Notes under the pieces: generated by a model | What the model was told of the DNA's origin: nothing | The model's input: only the letters and a program-made list of their open reading frames with translations | Databases searched by the model: none | Made by a program: the position numbers and the translations under genes | Assembly: GCF_017874355.1 (NCBI RefSeq) | Contig: NZ_JAGGLI010000004.1 | Location: 1-64,000, forward strand | DNA length: 64,000 nucleotides | From: Acetoanaerobium pronyense | GTDB lineage: Bacteria > Bacillota > Clostridia > Peptostreptococcales > Filifactoraceae | Direction: 5' to 3' | Part shown: positions 42,243 through 52,029 of the stretch, one piece after another | How positions within the stretch are numbered: position 1 is the stretch's first letter | Layout of the letters: every line of letters starts with the position of its first letter

Positions 42243-43574
42243 ATGAAACGTTTTAATGAGGAAAAATATAAAGAGGATATGATAAAGGACATTATATCTA
42301 TTGTCGACATACCAAGTGTATATACTGAAGATGACTCTCCATATCCTTTTGGAAAACCTATTCAAGAAGCTTTAGAGAAAACAATAGAGCTTTCTAAAAA
42401 ACTGGGATTTAAAACAACAATTGATCCAGAAGGATATTATGGTTATGCAGAAATTGGAGAAGGGGAAGAGCTTGTAGGAATCCTTGGACATCTTGATGTA
42501 GTGACAGCAGAAGACCTTGAAAACTGGACATATAACCCATTTGAAGCAAAATATGTAGATGGGAAGATTTATGGTAGAGGCGTACAAGACGATAAAGGTC
42601 CTACTATAGCTACTATGTATGCAGCAAAACAGCTTCTAGATGAGGGATACAAATTCAATAAAAGGCTTAGATTTATATTTGGAACCGATGAAGAGAATCT
42701 TTGGAGAGGTATACAAAAATATATGGAAAAAGAAGAAAAGCCAAGTTTTGGATTTACTCCAGACTCAGTTTTTCCTATGATACATGCGGAAAAAGGCCTT
42801 CTTCAGCTAGTACTTACTGGAGATGGACGAAATGATCTTAAAATTCAAGCTGGAAATAGTTTTAATGCTTTGGCAGACAAAGCAACAATAGAGATGGAAA
42901 ATCTAGATGAAGTAGAGCATATTTTAAAAAAGCTAGGATTTGAGTATAAATGTGAGGGGAATAAACTGACTGTAATTGGAAAGAGTGCTCACTCAGCCAA
43001 ACCAGAAGCTGGAATCAATGCTATAAATAGACTTGCGGTTGCCCTTAAAAAGGCAGGATTCAAGATACCTGCGGCTGAGTTTATAAGTGATGTTTTGGGA
43101 ACTAGCCATTATGGGGAAAATATAGTAGGAGAGTGGAAGGATTTTTCTGGGAAGCTGACTATAAATGTTGGAATGCTTACCATAAATGAAGAGAAAAGTG
43201 AGATATCCCTTGATATAAGAATTCCTGTTAGCTTTGAGAAAGAAGAGTTTGTAGAAAATCTAAGCAAATTTTTAGATAAATATAAGTTAACTTCTTCTGA
43301 AAGAGATTTTCTTGGAGCAATACATGTGCCATTAGATCATGTTTTAGTTAAGACTTTAGGAGATGTATTTAATGAAGTTACTGGACTTGATAGTACTCCT
43401 CTGACATCAGGTGGAGCCACTTATGCTAGAGCCATGCCAAACTGCGTAGCCTTTGGTGCTGTACTTCCAGGAAAGCCAAAAACCGAACATCAAGCTAACG
43501 AATATATAGATATTGAAGATTTTATGACTGCTACAACTATATATCTAAATGCTATTGCCAAGCTAGTTGAATAA
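42243..43574 (+). CDS. pepV: M20-family dipeptidase (PepV/Sapep type)
   Basis: A 443-residue dizinc peptidase. Ligand motifs GHLDVV, GRGVQDDKGP, the catalytic pair in GTDEENLW, FTPDSVFP and the last His in KTEHQANE are all present. The long insert between the catalytic and lid domains matches PepV/Sapep enzymes, which cleave Xaa-His and other dipeptides in the cytosol. Ribosome binding site GGGAAGGTG. Single gene, ending in a long terminator. Confidence 0.9.
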   Translation: MKRFNEEKYKEDMIKDIISIVDIPSVYTEDDSPYPFGKPIQEALEKTIELSKKLGFKTTIDPEGYYGYAEIGEGEELVGILGHLDVVTAEDLENWTYNPFEAKYVDGKIYGRGVQDDKGPTIATMYAAKQLLDEGYKFNKRLRFIFGTDEENLWRGIQKYMEKEEKPSFGFTPDSVFPMIHAEKGLLQLVLTGDGRNDLKIQAGNSFNALADKATIEMENLDEVEHILKKLGFEYKCEGNKLTVIGKSAHSAKPEAGINAINRLAVALKKAGFKIPAAEFISDVLGTSHYGENIVGEWKDFSGKLTINVGMLTINEEKSEISLDIRIPVSFEKEEFVENLSKFLDKYKLTSSERDFLGAIHVPLDHVLVKTLGDVFNEVTGLDSTPLTSGGATYARAMPNCVAFGAVLPGKPKTEHQANEYIDIEDFMTATTIYLNAIAKLVE

Positions 43575-43628
43575 AAGGCTTTAAAAACTATTTAGATAAA
43601 TACTCTGTATAAATAAATTGCATTCAAA

Positions 43629-43686
43629 AAATAAAAGTAGGGGATTGGATGATATAGCGCATCATTAATCCTCTACTTTTATTTTA
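43629..43686. terminator. terminator between pepV and ttcA-like gene
   Basis: About 19-bp stem: AAAATAAAAGTAGGGGATT and its near-complement, with an inner ATGAT/ATCAT helix in the loop. Runs T-rich on both strands. Confidence 0.85.
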
Positions 43687-43748
43687 AAATTGAATAATTT
43701 TATAATTTCATAACCCATCTAAGCTTTTGTCTTGAGATAGCAAATTGA

Positions 43749-44603
43749 TTATTCATCTAAATAAAAATGTTTTTCCCCATCTTTTTGCCATCCAAGTATA
43801 CAATCCATATTGACATTTTCTGCTGCCTTAAATATTGATTTGTCAACATTGTTGAAATTCTTCTTTAAATCAGCAATGAGATGTTTCATTTCATGCCTTT
43901 TAGAACCTGTCTTTTTAGCTGCTACCATGCAAGCACAATTTAGTGGCCAGATTCCGCTGTTTCTTATAAATCTCTCTATATATATTTCTTCAATGTGATA
44001 TAGTGGTCTTATAAGCTCTAGTCCTTCAAAATTAGAAGATTTTAGTTTAGGAAGCATGGTTTTAAAATTTCCAGTGTATAGTAGATTTAGCATAGTAGTT
44101 TCTATTACGTCATTAAAATGATGTCCTAGGGCAAGCTTATTGCACCCTAGTTCTTCAGCCTTGTTATAGAGTGCTCCTCTTCTCATCTTTGCACACATAT
44201 AGCAAGGGTAGTCCTGGGCTATTTTATCTGCCACCTTAAATATATCTGTATCAAATACGTGAATTGGGATTTCAAGATATGCAAAATTATCCATCATAAG
44301 TTCTCTGATGCTATCATGATAGCCAGGGTCCATAGCTATAAATTCTAGTTCAAAGTTGACCTTACTGTGTTTTTTAAGTTCCTGAAAAAGCTTAGCCATA
44401 ACTATGCTATCTTTTCCACCAGAGATTGCAACAGCAATCTTATCTCCTTCTTCAACAAGACTATAGTCATTTAAAGCTTTTATAAATTTAGACCATATGC
44501 CTTTCCTATATGTTTTTATAAGACTTCTTTCGATTTCATGTAAAGGCTTACGCTCATTAAATGGTACTAAAATATCGCAACCCTTTCCTGATAATTCACT
44601 CAT
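43749..44603 (-). CDS. TtcA-family tRNA thiolation protein
   Basis: A 284-residue PP-loop ATPase with AVAISGGKDSIVMAK and the cysteine pair CYMCAKMRRG, plus further cysteines in LNCACMVAAKK. This is the TtcA pattern, in which an iron-sulfur cluster bound by three cysteines helps transfer sulfur to cytidine 32 of tRNA. Homologues outside the proteobacterial TtcA may modify another position. Ribosome binding site GAGGTG. Monocistronic. Confidence 0.85.
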   Translation of the reverse strand: MSELSGKGCDILVPFNERKPLHEIERSLIKTYRKGIWSKFIKALNDYSLVEEGDKIAVAISGGKDSIVMAKLFQELKKHSKVNFELEFIAMDPGYHDSIRELMMDNFAYLEIPIHVFDTDIFKVADKIAQDYPCYMCAKMRRGALYNKAEELGCNKLALGHHFNDVIETTMLNLLYTGNFKTMLPKLKSSNFEGLELIRPLYHIEEIYIERFIRNSGIWPLNCACMVAAKKTGSKRHEMKHLIADLKKNFNNVDKSIFKAAENVNMDCILGWQKDGEKHFYLDE

Positions 44604-44742
44604 TTTTTCACCTCACAATTTAACTGCAATATTATAACATTTATTTTAGGCATTGTCTAAACTCTATAGAGATTTATTATAGATATTTAAATGCTTGAAA
44701 ATTTGTTAGAATATATATAAGACTAATAAGAAGGAGGAAAAA

Positions 44743-45408
44743 ATGATTAAGGTTTATATTAATGATGTTTTAAAAACTGCTCTTCCAAGTATAGTACTTG
44801 GATGTATAAAGGCTAAGGTTACTGTAAAAGAAAGTTCTTTAAATCTTTGGGATAATATCGAAAAAGAAATTATATCCATAGAAAATAATTATGATTTAAG
44901 TGAAGTACTTGAAATCCATGAAATAAAAAAATCAAGAGAAGCATACAAAAAACTAGGAAAAGATCCAAGCAGGTATAGACTGTCTTCGGAATCTCTTTTT
45001 AGAAGGATTACAAAAGGAAATGGACTATACAAGGTAAATAATATAGTTGAAATAAATAACTTAATATCTCTTTCTTCAAGGCTACCAGTAGGAACATTTG
45101 ACATAGAAAATATAGATAATGAAATATATTTTACAAAGGGGAAAGAAGGAGAATATTATGATGGAATAGGAAGAGGGCCTGTAAACCTGTTTAATCTGCC
45201 TGTATTTGAGGATAGTCAGGGAAAATTTGGAAGTACTACATCTGACTCCACAAGAGCTATGATAAAGGAAACCACAAGTGAAATTTTTATGGTTATAATT
45301 TCATTTGAAGGAGAAAATAATATGGATGGACATTTAGAGCATGCAAAAAATTTACTGAGAGAATTTGCAGATGGAAAAGATATAGAAACAAAAATAGTAA
45401 GAGGATAA
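44743..45408 (+). CDS. B3/B4 (PheRS beta) domain protein
   Basis: A 221-residue protein resembling the B3/B4 domain of phenylalanyl-tRNA synthetase beta, found in stand-alone form in many bacteria. The block SREAYKKLGKDPSRYRLSSE and GPVNLFNLPVFEDSQGKFGS are the family signature. It is suspected of editing mis-charged tRNA or binding amino acids, but this is not established for the free form. Ribosome binding site AGGAGG. The DNA glycosylase gene follows after 63 nt. Confidence 0.83.
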   Translation: MIKVYINDVLKTALPSIVLGCIKAKVTVKESSLNLWDNIEKEIISIENNYDLSEVLEIHEIKKSREAYKKLGKDPSRYRLSSESLFRRITKGNGLYKVNNIVEINNLISLSSRLPVGTFDIENIDNEIYFTKGKEGEYYDGIGRGPVNLFNLPVFEDSQGKFGSTTSDSTRAMIKETTSEIFMVIISFEGENNMDGHLEHAKNLLREFADGKDIETKIVRG

Positions 45409-45471
45409 GGTTATAATTATTAGGGCAACATACTATGAATAAAATGGAGATCTTATAAAAAGGGGATATAT

Positions 45472-46026
45472 ATGAAAAAAAGGTGCTTTTGGGTAAGTGA
45501 TGATCCTATTTATATAAAATATCATGATGAAGAGTGGGGCATTCCAGTCCATGATGATTACAAGCATTTTGAGTTTATTGTACTTGAATCCGCACAAGCA
45601 GGGCTAAGCTGGATTACTATACTTAAAAAAAGAGAAAACTATAAAAAAGCATATGAAAACTTTGATTTTAAAAAGGTAGCACTTTATGACAGTCAAAAGA
45701 TAGATATGCTACTTAAAGATGAAGGGATAGTTAGAAATAGAAAAAAAATAGAGGCCTCAATAAATAATGCAAAGGCTTTTATAAAGATAAGGGAAGAATT
45801 TGGAACCTTTGATAAATACATCTGGAGTTTTTCAAATGGAGAAGTTGTAAAAAGCAATTTCAAATCATATCATGAAATACCTACAAAGACAAAACTTTCT
45901 GATGATATTTCAAAGGACCTTAAAAAAAGGGGATTCAAGTTTATTGGAACCACTATTATTTATTCATATTTGCAGGCTGTAGGGATTGTGGAAGATCATG
46001 AAGCAGATTGCTTTAAAAAAGTATAA
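45472..46026 (+). CDS. tag: DNA-3-methyladenine glycosylase I
   Basis: A 184-residue Tag enzyme that excises 3-methyladenine from alkylated DNA. Zinc-binding residues are complete: Cys near the N-terminus (KRCFWV), His in IKYHDEEWG, and His/Cys in EDHEADC. The catalytic block FEFIVLESAQAGLSWITIL is typical. Ribosome binding site AAGGGG. Confidence 0.95.
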   Translation: MKKRCFWVSDDPIYIKYHDEEWGIPVHDDYKHFEFIVLESAQAGLSWITILKKRENYKKAYENFDFKKVALYDSQKIDMLLKDEGIVRNRKKIEASINNAKAFIKIREEFGTFDKYIWSFSNGEVVKSNFKSYHEIPTKTKLSDDISKDLKKRGFKFIGTTIIYSYLQAVGIVEDHEADCFKKV

Positions 46027-46032
46027 AAACAC

Positions 46033-46087
46033 TAAAAAACTCCTCTTTAAGCCTTAGGATACCCTATAAAAGCCTAAGAGGAGTTTG
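46033..46087. terminator. bidirectional terminator between tag and stalk-domain gene
   Basis: AAACTCCTCTT and AAGAGGAGTTT outer arms with GCCTTAGG / CCTAAG inner pairing; loop near the middle. Confidence 0.75.
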
Positions 46088-46104
46088 CTTTCAATTAATC
46101 TGTT

Positions 46105-46959
46105 TTATTGTAGTGGAGCATCAACTGGAATATGACCAGATAATGTGTCTGTGATTTCTCCATCTACTAGAATTTGAACATAATCTACGTTATCAAGCTG
46201 AGTGAAAGTTTTTACTATAGAGTTTACAAGCACTGATTCTGCTTCATGTCCATATTGAGCACTTTTTATCTCAGCTGAGAAATCTATAAATGCTGTTTTA
46301 TTTTGAATATACATATTATTTATAGTAGTACCCTCAGGTATTATTTTTGTAAGCTCAGAGCTATTTGGCTGCTTCAAAAGTCTTTCACCTAGTTCCATAA
46401 GATTAAGCTCAGGGCCATCAAACTTTTGAATTTCTTTATCAAGTACGAAGCTAGTAGGGGTGATTCTCATAAAATATACAGATAGAGCAAGTTCATCTTG
46501 AGGTTTTTGTGGAATCTGAGGAACTTGTGGTTCTGAAATCCTTGTAGTTATAGAAATATGTCTATTTGGATCATCCCACTCTACTGTAGCTCCAAGACTT
46601 TCTGCTACAAATCTAAGGGGAACTATGGTTCTGCTGTTTTGAATTCTAGCTGGAACATCAAGACGGACCATCCTTGAATTTACTAGAGCAATTTGATTGT
46701 CTATTGCAAGCTCAATTTTAGTATCACCAAGGGTGCCTAGGACTGTTCTTCTATCTCCGTCCCATTTTACATCCGCCCCTAAAGCTCCAAATATATGTGC
46801 TATAGGTACTAATGTTCTTCCATTTTCGATTGAAGGAGCAACATCAGTAGGTACTATAGAGCCATTAAGGCTTATCGTAATCGGTGGAAGGGCATGAGAA
46901 TAAGATGGAATCATTATAGAAAAAATAAGTATAGCTATTATTAATTTTATATTTTTCAT
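46105..46959 (-). CDS. secreted stalk-domain and GerMN domain protein
   Basis: A 284-residue exported protein. The signal peptide (KNIKLIIAILIFSIMIPSYSHA) is followed by two copper-amine-oxidase-N-terminal (stalk) repeats, each with the RTLVPIAHI or RTIVPLRFV core and a W-D-...-R turn, and then a GerMN domain (about residues 185-284) of the kind found in sporulation protein GerM and lipoprotein LpqB. The open frame continues upstream to 47067, but ATG 46959 carries the ribosome binding site GGAGG and the signal peptide. Probably an envelope protein; related in its stalk domain to the protein at 61109. Confidence 0.8.
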   Translation of the reverse strand: MKNIKLIIAILIFSIMIPSYSHALPPITISLNGSIVPTDVAPSIENGRTLVPIAHIFGALGADVKWDGDRRTVLGTLGDTKIELAIDNQIALVNSRMVRLDVPARIQNSRTIVPLRFVAESLGATVEWDDPNRHISITTRISEPQVPQIPQKPQDELALSVYFMRITPTSFVLDKEIQKFDGPELNLMELGERLLKQPNSSELTKIIPEGTTINNMYIQNKTAFIDFSAEIKSAQYGHEAESVLVNSIVKTFTQLDNVDYVQILVDGEITDTLSGHIPVDAPLQ

Positions 46960-47118
46960 AAAATTATACCTCCATTTCGTTTTATAAAAATTATAACAGT
47001 CTATAAAATATAAAAAAAGTATATAATAGTTACAGATAAAGATTATATAAAATTTTAAATACTTCATGTAAAACTAAATATGATTAAAACAAGGTTGAAA
47101 CATTTAGGAGGGATTTTT

Positions 47119-48141
47119 GTGGCAAAGGTGTTTTTTAAAAGAATTACAAACAAAGATTATAAGGATTTGAGCGATGGAGCAAGGATTCTTTTAGAAAAGC
47201 TTGTTGAAGAAATAGATTTCAAATTTGAAAAGCATGTTCCCATCAAGGTTCATTTTGGAGAAAAGGGAAATAAGACTTTTATTCCTCCTGATTGCTATAT
47301 GGGTATTATTGATTATCTTTCAGAAAAAAATATTAAATCCTCTTATATAGAAACCAATGTGCTCTATAGAGGAAGTAGAACTACTGCTGAAAGTCACATA
47401 AAGCTTGCAAAAGAGCATGGATTTACTCAACTTCCTATAATAATTGCAGATGGAGAATATGGAAATGAATATATAGAGGTTCCAATTAATAAAACATACT
47501 TTGATAGCTGTAAAATAGGAAAAGCTTTTGGAGACTATAGTCAGTATCTAGTGTGCGCGCACTTTAAAGGTCATGGGTCAGCCGGATTTGGTGGGGCTAT
47601 GAAGCAGCTTTCAATGGGATTTGGATCAAGGGGAGGCAAGCTTGCTCAGCATTCAGGAATCAAACCAGAAGTAATTGCAAAAAAATGTATAGAATGTGAG
47701 CTTTGTATAAAAAAATGTGATGTTGATGCAATCGAAATGAAAGAAAAAGCCTATATACATCATGATAAGTGTGTAGGATGTGCAGGATGTATAGCAGTTT
47801 GTCCTGTAGGAGCTATAGTTAATGATTGGAGTGAAGAAGCTTTTAAGAAAAAAGTAACAGAGTATGCATATGGAGCGCAAAAAGATAAAGAGATTATTTA
47901 TATTAATTTTCTTATGAATATTACAAAAGAGTGTGACTGCGTTGGACAACCAATGGATGAGGTTGCCAAGGATATCGGAGTATTTATATCAAATGATCCA
48001 GTGTCCATTGATACAGCCTGTCTTGATATACTCCAAAGAGAACAGGGAGAAAAGCTCTTTGAAGATGGTAGAGAATCAATAGAACACGCCGTAGAAATAG
48101 GATTTGGAGAAAAAGATTATGAACTTATAGAAATTTTTTAA
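47119..48141 (+). CDS. DUF362 ferredoxin-like protein
   Basis: A 340-residue cytosolic iron-sulfur protein. DUF362 sequence (about residues 10-180, with FKGHGSAGFGGAMKQLSMG) is followed by two [4Fe-4S] motifs (CIECELCIKKC and CVGCAGCIAVCP) and a C-terminal DUF362 section VSIDTACLDI. Proteins of this type are common in anaerobes as electron carriers of unknown partner. Start GTG 47119, 5 nt after AGGAGGG; upstream codons in frame lack a ribosome binding site. It is followed after 13 nt by NnrD, probably as one transcript. Confidence 0.85.
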   Translation: MAKVFFKRITNKDYKDLSDGARILLEKLVEEIDFKFEKHVPIKVHFGEKGNKTFIPPDCYMGIIDYLSEKNIKSSYIETNVLYRGSRTTAESHIKLAKEHGFTQLPIIIADGEYGNEYIEVPINKTYFDSCKIGKAFGDYSQYLVCAHFKGHGSAGFGGAMKQLSMGFGSRGGKLAQHSGIKPEVIAKKCIECELCIKKCDVDAIEMKEKAYIHHDKCVGCAGCIAVCPVGAIVNDWSEEAFKKKVTEYAYGAQKDKEIIYINFLMNITKECDCVGQPMDEVAKDIGVFISNDPVSIDTACLDILQREQGEKLFEDGRESIEHAVEIGFGEKDYELIEIF

Positions 48142-48154
48142 AGAAGGTGAATAG

Positions 48155-48988
48155 ATGAATCAAATTACCCGAAAAAAGGTCAAATCTTTAATCCCCATAA
48201 GAAAAATGGATGGTCATAAAGGGGATTTTGGAAAAGTATTGATTTTTGCAGGAAGCAAAAGATATACAGGGGCTGCATATCTATGTACTCAAGGGGCAGT
48301 GAAAAGTGGAAGCGGACTTGTAACCCTAGCTACAGACAAAGAAATCGTTGATATTATGCAAATTAAATTAAATGAGGCTATGATATTAGACAACGACTCA
48401 AATGAAATAAAGTCTCTAATAGAAGAGGCTGATTCTATAGCAATAGGTCCAGGTATGGGAAATAATCAAGATACATTTAAAGCAGTTTCTTACCTTATAG
48501 GAAATTCAAGTTGTCCGATTATTCTTGATGCAGATGCGGTAACAGTGCTTGAGGGAAATTTGGATATATTAAAAGGAAAAACAAATATAATTTTGACACC
48601 ACATGTTGGAGAGTTTTCAAAGATAATTAAAGTTTCCCAAGAAATAATTATTAAAAATAAAATTGAAATAGCTCGTAAATTTGCTGAAGAATTTGGAGTT
48701 ACTTTGATTTTAAAAGGGTATAACACTGTAGTTGCAGATAAAGAAAGCCTTTATATCAATACGACTGGAAGTTCTAAAATGGCTTCTGGTGGTATGGGAG
48801 ATGTTCTTACAGGAATTATAGCTTCTTTTGCAGGACAGGGGCTAAGCCCTTTAGAAGCTTCTCTAACTTCAGTTTATATACATGGATATGCTGGGGATAT
48901 TTTAGGGGAAGATTCATATAATGTGATTGCTACAGAAGTACTTGAAAATCTTGGAAAAACTATTGATAGGGTTTATAAGAGTGAATAA
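48155..48988 (+). CDS. nnrD: ADP-dependent NAD(P)H-hydrate dehydratase
   Basis: A 277-residue YjeF C-terminal/NnrD kinase-like protein that repairs hydrated NAD(P)H. KSGSGLVTLAT, GPGMGNN, HVGEFSK and the catalytic ASGGMGDVLTGIIASF block are complete. The usual N-terminal epimerase (NnrE) domain is absent, so epimerase must come from another gene. Ribosome binding site GAAGGTG; ends at a strong terminator. Confidence 0.93.
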   Translation: MNQITRKKVKSLIPIRKMDGHKGDFGKVLIFAGSKRYTGAAYLCTQGAVKSGSGLVTLATDKEIVDIMQIKLNEAMILDNDSNEIKSLIEEADSIAIGPGMGNNQDTFKAVSYLIGNSSCPIILDADAVTVLEGNLDILKGKTNIILTPHVGEFSKIIKVSQEIIIKNKIEIARKFAEEFGVTLILKGYNTVVADKESLYINTTGSSKMASGGMGDVLTGIIASFAGQGLSPLEASLTSVYIHGYAGDILGEDSYNVIATEVLENLGKTIDRVYKSE

Positions 48989-48990
48989 AT

Positions 48991-49038
48991 AAAACTTCCT
49001 ATGATACGTCTAAGCTAAGCCTTATCATAGGAAGTTTT
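48991..49038. terminator. bidirectional terminator between nnrD and mgtE
   Basis: 16-bp perfect arms AAAACTTCCTATGATA and TATCATAGGAAGTTTT with a 16-nt loop; T runs outside on both strands. Confidence 0.9.
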
Positions 49039-49039
49039 A

Positions 49040-50374
49040 CTATATTAAAAAATTTATCATAAGGGTTGCAAGCCCAAGAAAAAAGAAAAAACCAAGTACA
49101 TCAGTTACTGTAGTTACAAATACTCCAGATGCTAGCGCTGGATCTACATTTATTTTTTTTAAAATCAATGGGACAAAATATCCTGCAATTGTAGCTATTA
49201 CTAGATTTAAAAACATAGCTATTCCAATTACTAGTCCAAACACAGGGTTACCTACCCACAAAAGCCCAAGCGTTGCAACAATAATCCCAAGACAGGTTCC
49301 ATTTACAAGACCTACAAGAATTTCTTTTTTCAATACTTCTTTTTCATTTTCAAAATTAAGTTCACCCAGTGCGATTCCTCTTATTATCATAGTAAGAGTT
49401 TGAGTTCCTGCATTGCCACCCATACCTGCTACAATAGGCATAAAAGTCGCTAGAGCAACTATTTTTTCGATAGTATTTTCAAATAAGCTTACAGTGGCAG
49501 CTGCAAGGATAGCAGTTCCTAAATTTACTATAAGCCAAGGAAGCCTGCTTTTTATAGAAGATTTTACAGAGCCTGAAATTTTTTCACTTTCATCCAGACC
49601 TGCTAGACGATAAAGGTCTTCTGTATGTTCGTCTTTTAAGATTTCAACTATATCATCTATTGTTATTATTCCCAGCATTACGCCAAAGTCGTCTGTTACA
49701 GGAACTGCCATAAATCCATACTTGTCAAATATATTTCCAACATCCTCCTGATCCATCTGTACAGGTACTGTAATCACTTTTTCAATCATTATATCTTTTA
49801 CTATGGTTTGAGCGTCGGAAATCACTATATCTCTTAGAGGAACAACTCCCTTTAAAACATCGTAATCATCAAGTACATAAATATAGTAAGGAGTCTCTGA
49901 ATCAGGGGCATTATCTCTTAGAAATTTAATTACTTCATCAACTGTCATATTGTCTTTAACAGATAAAAACTCTGTAGCCATTATTCCGCCTGCAGAATCA
50001 GGGTCGTACTCCAAAAGCTCTTTGACCTCTTTTGCATCTTCTTTATCCATTTTCAAGATAATGGATTCTTTTTCGTCCTCATCTATATTTCTAAGCAAAT
50101 CTACAAGCTCATCAGAAGACATTTCCGATATAATATTATTTTTTCGATTTTGCGAAAACAAAGAGAGCAGTCCATATTTTTCATCGTCTTCTGCTTCATC
50201 TATCAATAAAGCTATATAATCGTCAGGAAGCTTTTCTAAAACCTCAACAGCCTCGCCATGATATGAACTAAGGGCTTCAAGAAAGTCTACAGGATGGATA
50301 TCATCAAGCTTTTCTAATATAGCCTCTGCATTATTTTTTAATATAAAATCAATAATTTCTATCTCGTTTTCCAT
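49040..50374 (-). CDS. mgtE: magnesium transporter MgtE
   Basis: A 444-residue Mg2+ channel. N-terminal superhelical domain (about 1-125), a CBS pair (about 130-250) that senses Mg2+, a plug helix, then five membrane spans with the pore signature MGGNAGTQTLT. The length is normal. No Mg2+ riboswitch is recognisable upstream. Ribosome binding site AGGATGTG. Monocistronic. Confidence 0.95.
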   Translation of the reverse strand: MENEIEIIDFILKNNAEAILEKLDDIHPVDFLEALSSYHGEAVEVLEKLPDDYIALLIDEAEDDEKYGLLSLFSQNRKNNIISEMSSDELVDLLRNIDEDEKESIILKMDKEDAKEVKELLEYDPDSAGGIMATEFLSVKDNMTVDEVIKFLRDNAPDSETPYYIYVLDDYDVLKGVVPLRDIVISDAQTIVKDIMIEKVITVPVQMDQEDVGNIFDKYGFMAVPVTDDFGVMLGIITIDDIVEILKDEHTEDLYRLAGLDESEKISGSVKSSIKSRLPWLIVNLGTAILAAATVSLFENTIEKIVALATFMPIVAGMGGNAGTQTLTMIIRGIALGELNFENEKEVLKKEILVGLVNGTCLGIIVATLGLLWVGNPVFGLVIGIAMFLNLVIATIAGYFVPLILKKINVDPALASGVFVTTVTDVLGFFFFLGLATLMINFLI

Positions 50375-50410
50375 AAATCACATCCTAAAAAGTTTTTAAG
50401 TTATAAACAA

Positions 50411-51307
50411 CTAGTCTTTAATTGTATTTGTTAGGGTTCCTATACTTTTGATTTCACACTCGATTTTATCTCCATCTTTTAGCCAGACTCTAGGATTTAG
50501 ACCCATACCAACTCCTGAAGGCGTGCCTGTTGCTATTATATCTCCTGGCATAAGAGTCATACCTTTAGAAAGATCGCTTACAACCGTAGGAATATCAAAT
50601 ATAAACTCCTTTGTATTTGATGTCTGCCTAATCTCATTATTAACTCTTGTAATTATATCAAGGTGAACAGGAAATGGTATTTCATCTTTTGATACAATCC
50701 ACGGACCAAGAGCAGTTAAGTAATCAAGGCTTTTTCCTCTAAACCACTGACCGTTATTTTTCTGAAGATCTCTAGCTGAAAAATCATTAAGTATGGTATA
50801 ACCAAATATATAGTCTTCTACTTTATCTTGGGATATATCTTTTCCTTTTTTTTCAATGATTACAGCAAGCTCATTTTCATAATCAAGCTTAGTGGTTATA
50901 TTACTGTGTGATGGAATATCCTCAAAAGGTCCAGTCGTAAAAGTAGCTCTCTTTGAAAAGTATATAGGATATTTTGGTGGCTCGCTACTAGTTCCAAGTA
51001 CTTTTGAAGTTTCCTCTAAATGATCCTTGTAATTAAGACCTAGGCATAGTACATCTCCTCTAGGGATAGGAATAGGAGAGCATAAAGTAACATCTGAAAA
51101 ATCAATTCCTAAACTTTCAACCAAATTTCTATTTTTTAAAGCTTCATTAATAAGCCCTATTTTATTTTCCAAAGAAGAATCTATAAATTCTAAAAGGTTT
51201 TTAAAATTAGAACCAATAAGAGCGTTTAAACTAAAAACTTTATTCAATTTCTTTTCATATATTCCAAAATCTTGGTTATTAGAGACTTTATAAGTTACAA
51301 ATTTCAT
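50411..51307 (-). CDS. fumarylacetoacetate hydrolase family protein
   Basis: A 298-residue FAH-family protein. The core LCLGLNYKDHLEETSK, the metal ligands in LDYENELAVIIEKKG and TILNDFSARDLQ, and GTPSGVGMGLNP at the end are intact. Family members hydrolyse or decarboxylate acylpyruvates and oxaloacetate-like acids; the substrate is not known. The frame extends upstream to 51373, but ATG 51307 behind AGGGAGG gives the usual N-terminus. Single gene. Confidence 0.87.
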   Translation of the reverse strand: MKFVTYKVSNNQDFGIYEKKLNKVFSLNALIGSNFKNLLEFIDSSLENKIGLINEALKNRNLVESLGIDFSDVTLCSPIPIPRGDVLCLGLNYKDHLEETSKVLGTSSEPPKYPIYFSKRATFTTGPFEDIPSHSNITTKLDYENELAVIIEKKGKDISQDKVEDYIFGYTILNDFSARDLQKNNGQWFRGKSLDYLTALGPWIVSKDEIPFPVHLDIITRVNNEIRQTSNTKEFIFDIPTVVSDLSKGMTLMPGDIIATGTPSGVGMGLNPRVWLKDGDKIECEIKSIGTLTNTIKD

Positions 51308-51432
51308 TTTATACCTCCCTATATTTAAGATGTTAAGTAAGAAATACAGCTTTATATAAAGTACTATAAGCATGTAGTTATATTATTAAGTACATTATAT
51401 ACCTGTCCAAAGATTAAACCAATTATTAAATT

Positions 51433-51891
51433 CTAATATATATTCAATGTGTAATCTTTTAGCTCATTATTCTCATAAATCATTTTAGAAGAAAAGAAAC
51501 TATATTCATTCATCCATTTCATAAAAAGCTTGTCACCTTCCAATAGATTCAACTCGAACACTTCTTCCTTGCTTATCCATTTGAGATTTCCTTCTGGAGA
51601 TTCGATTAAATCTCCACTAAATTCAGTGCACTTGAATAAAAACATATACCAGTCCCCTGAATCCATGAAATTTGGAAAAGTAAGAACACCTTTTAATATG
51701 GGGTTTATTATGGTAAGTCCACTTTCTTCTTTTACCTCTCGAATTATACATTCTTCTGGAGTTTCGCCAGATTCTATCTTTCCGCCAAGGCCCATCCAAT
51801 TGCCTTCATGTATATCATTTTTCTTTTTGTTTCTATGTAACATTAGAATTTTATTATCTTTTTCTATGTAGCAGTGAGTGGATAGTATCAT
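51433..51891 (-). CDS. Nudix hydrolase (MutT-type)
   Basis: A 152-residue Nudix protein with the full box GGKIESGETPEECIIREV and KEESGL (GX5EX7REUXEEXGU). The N-terminus and size resemble 8-oxo-dGTP diphosphatases. It cleaves nucleoside diphosphates linked to another group; the substrate is inferred from size. Ribosome binding site AAAGGAGA. Confidence 0.88.
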   Translation of the reverse strand: MILSTHCYIEKDNKILMLHRNKKKNDIHEGNWMGLGGKIESGETPEECIIREVKEESGLTIINPILKGVLTFPNFMDSGDWYMFLFKCTEFSGDLIESPEGNLKWISKEEVFELNLLEGDKLFMKWMNEYSFFSSKMIYENNELKDYTLNIY

Positions 51892-52029
51892 AAGACTTAT
51901 TCTCCTTTAAAATTTAAGTATCTAGTAATTAATATAGATATTAGTTTTTTAAATTATAACTCATTATTTCATGTTAATATATAGAGGTATTAATTAATTA
52001 AACGACATTAAAAAATAGGAGTGAAAAAT

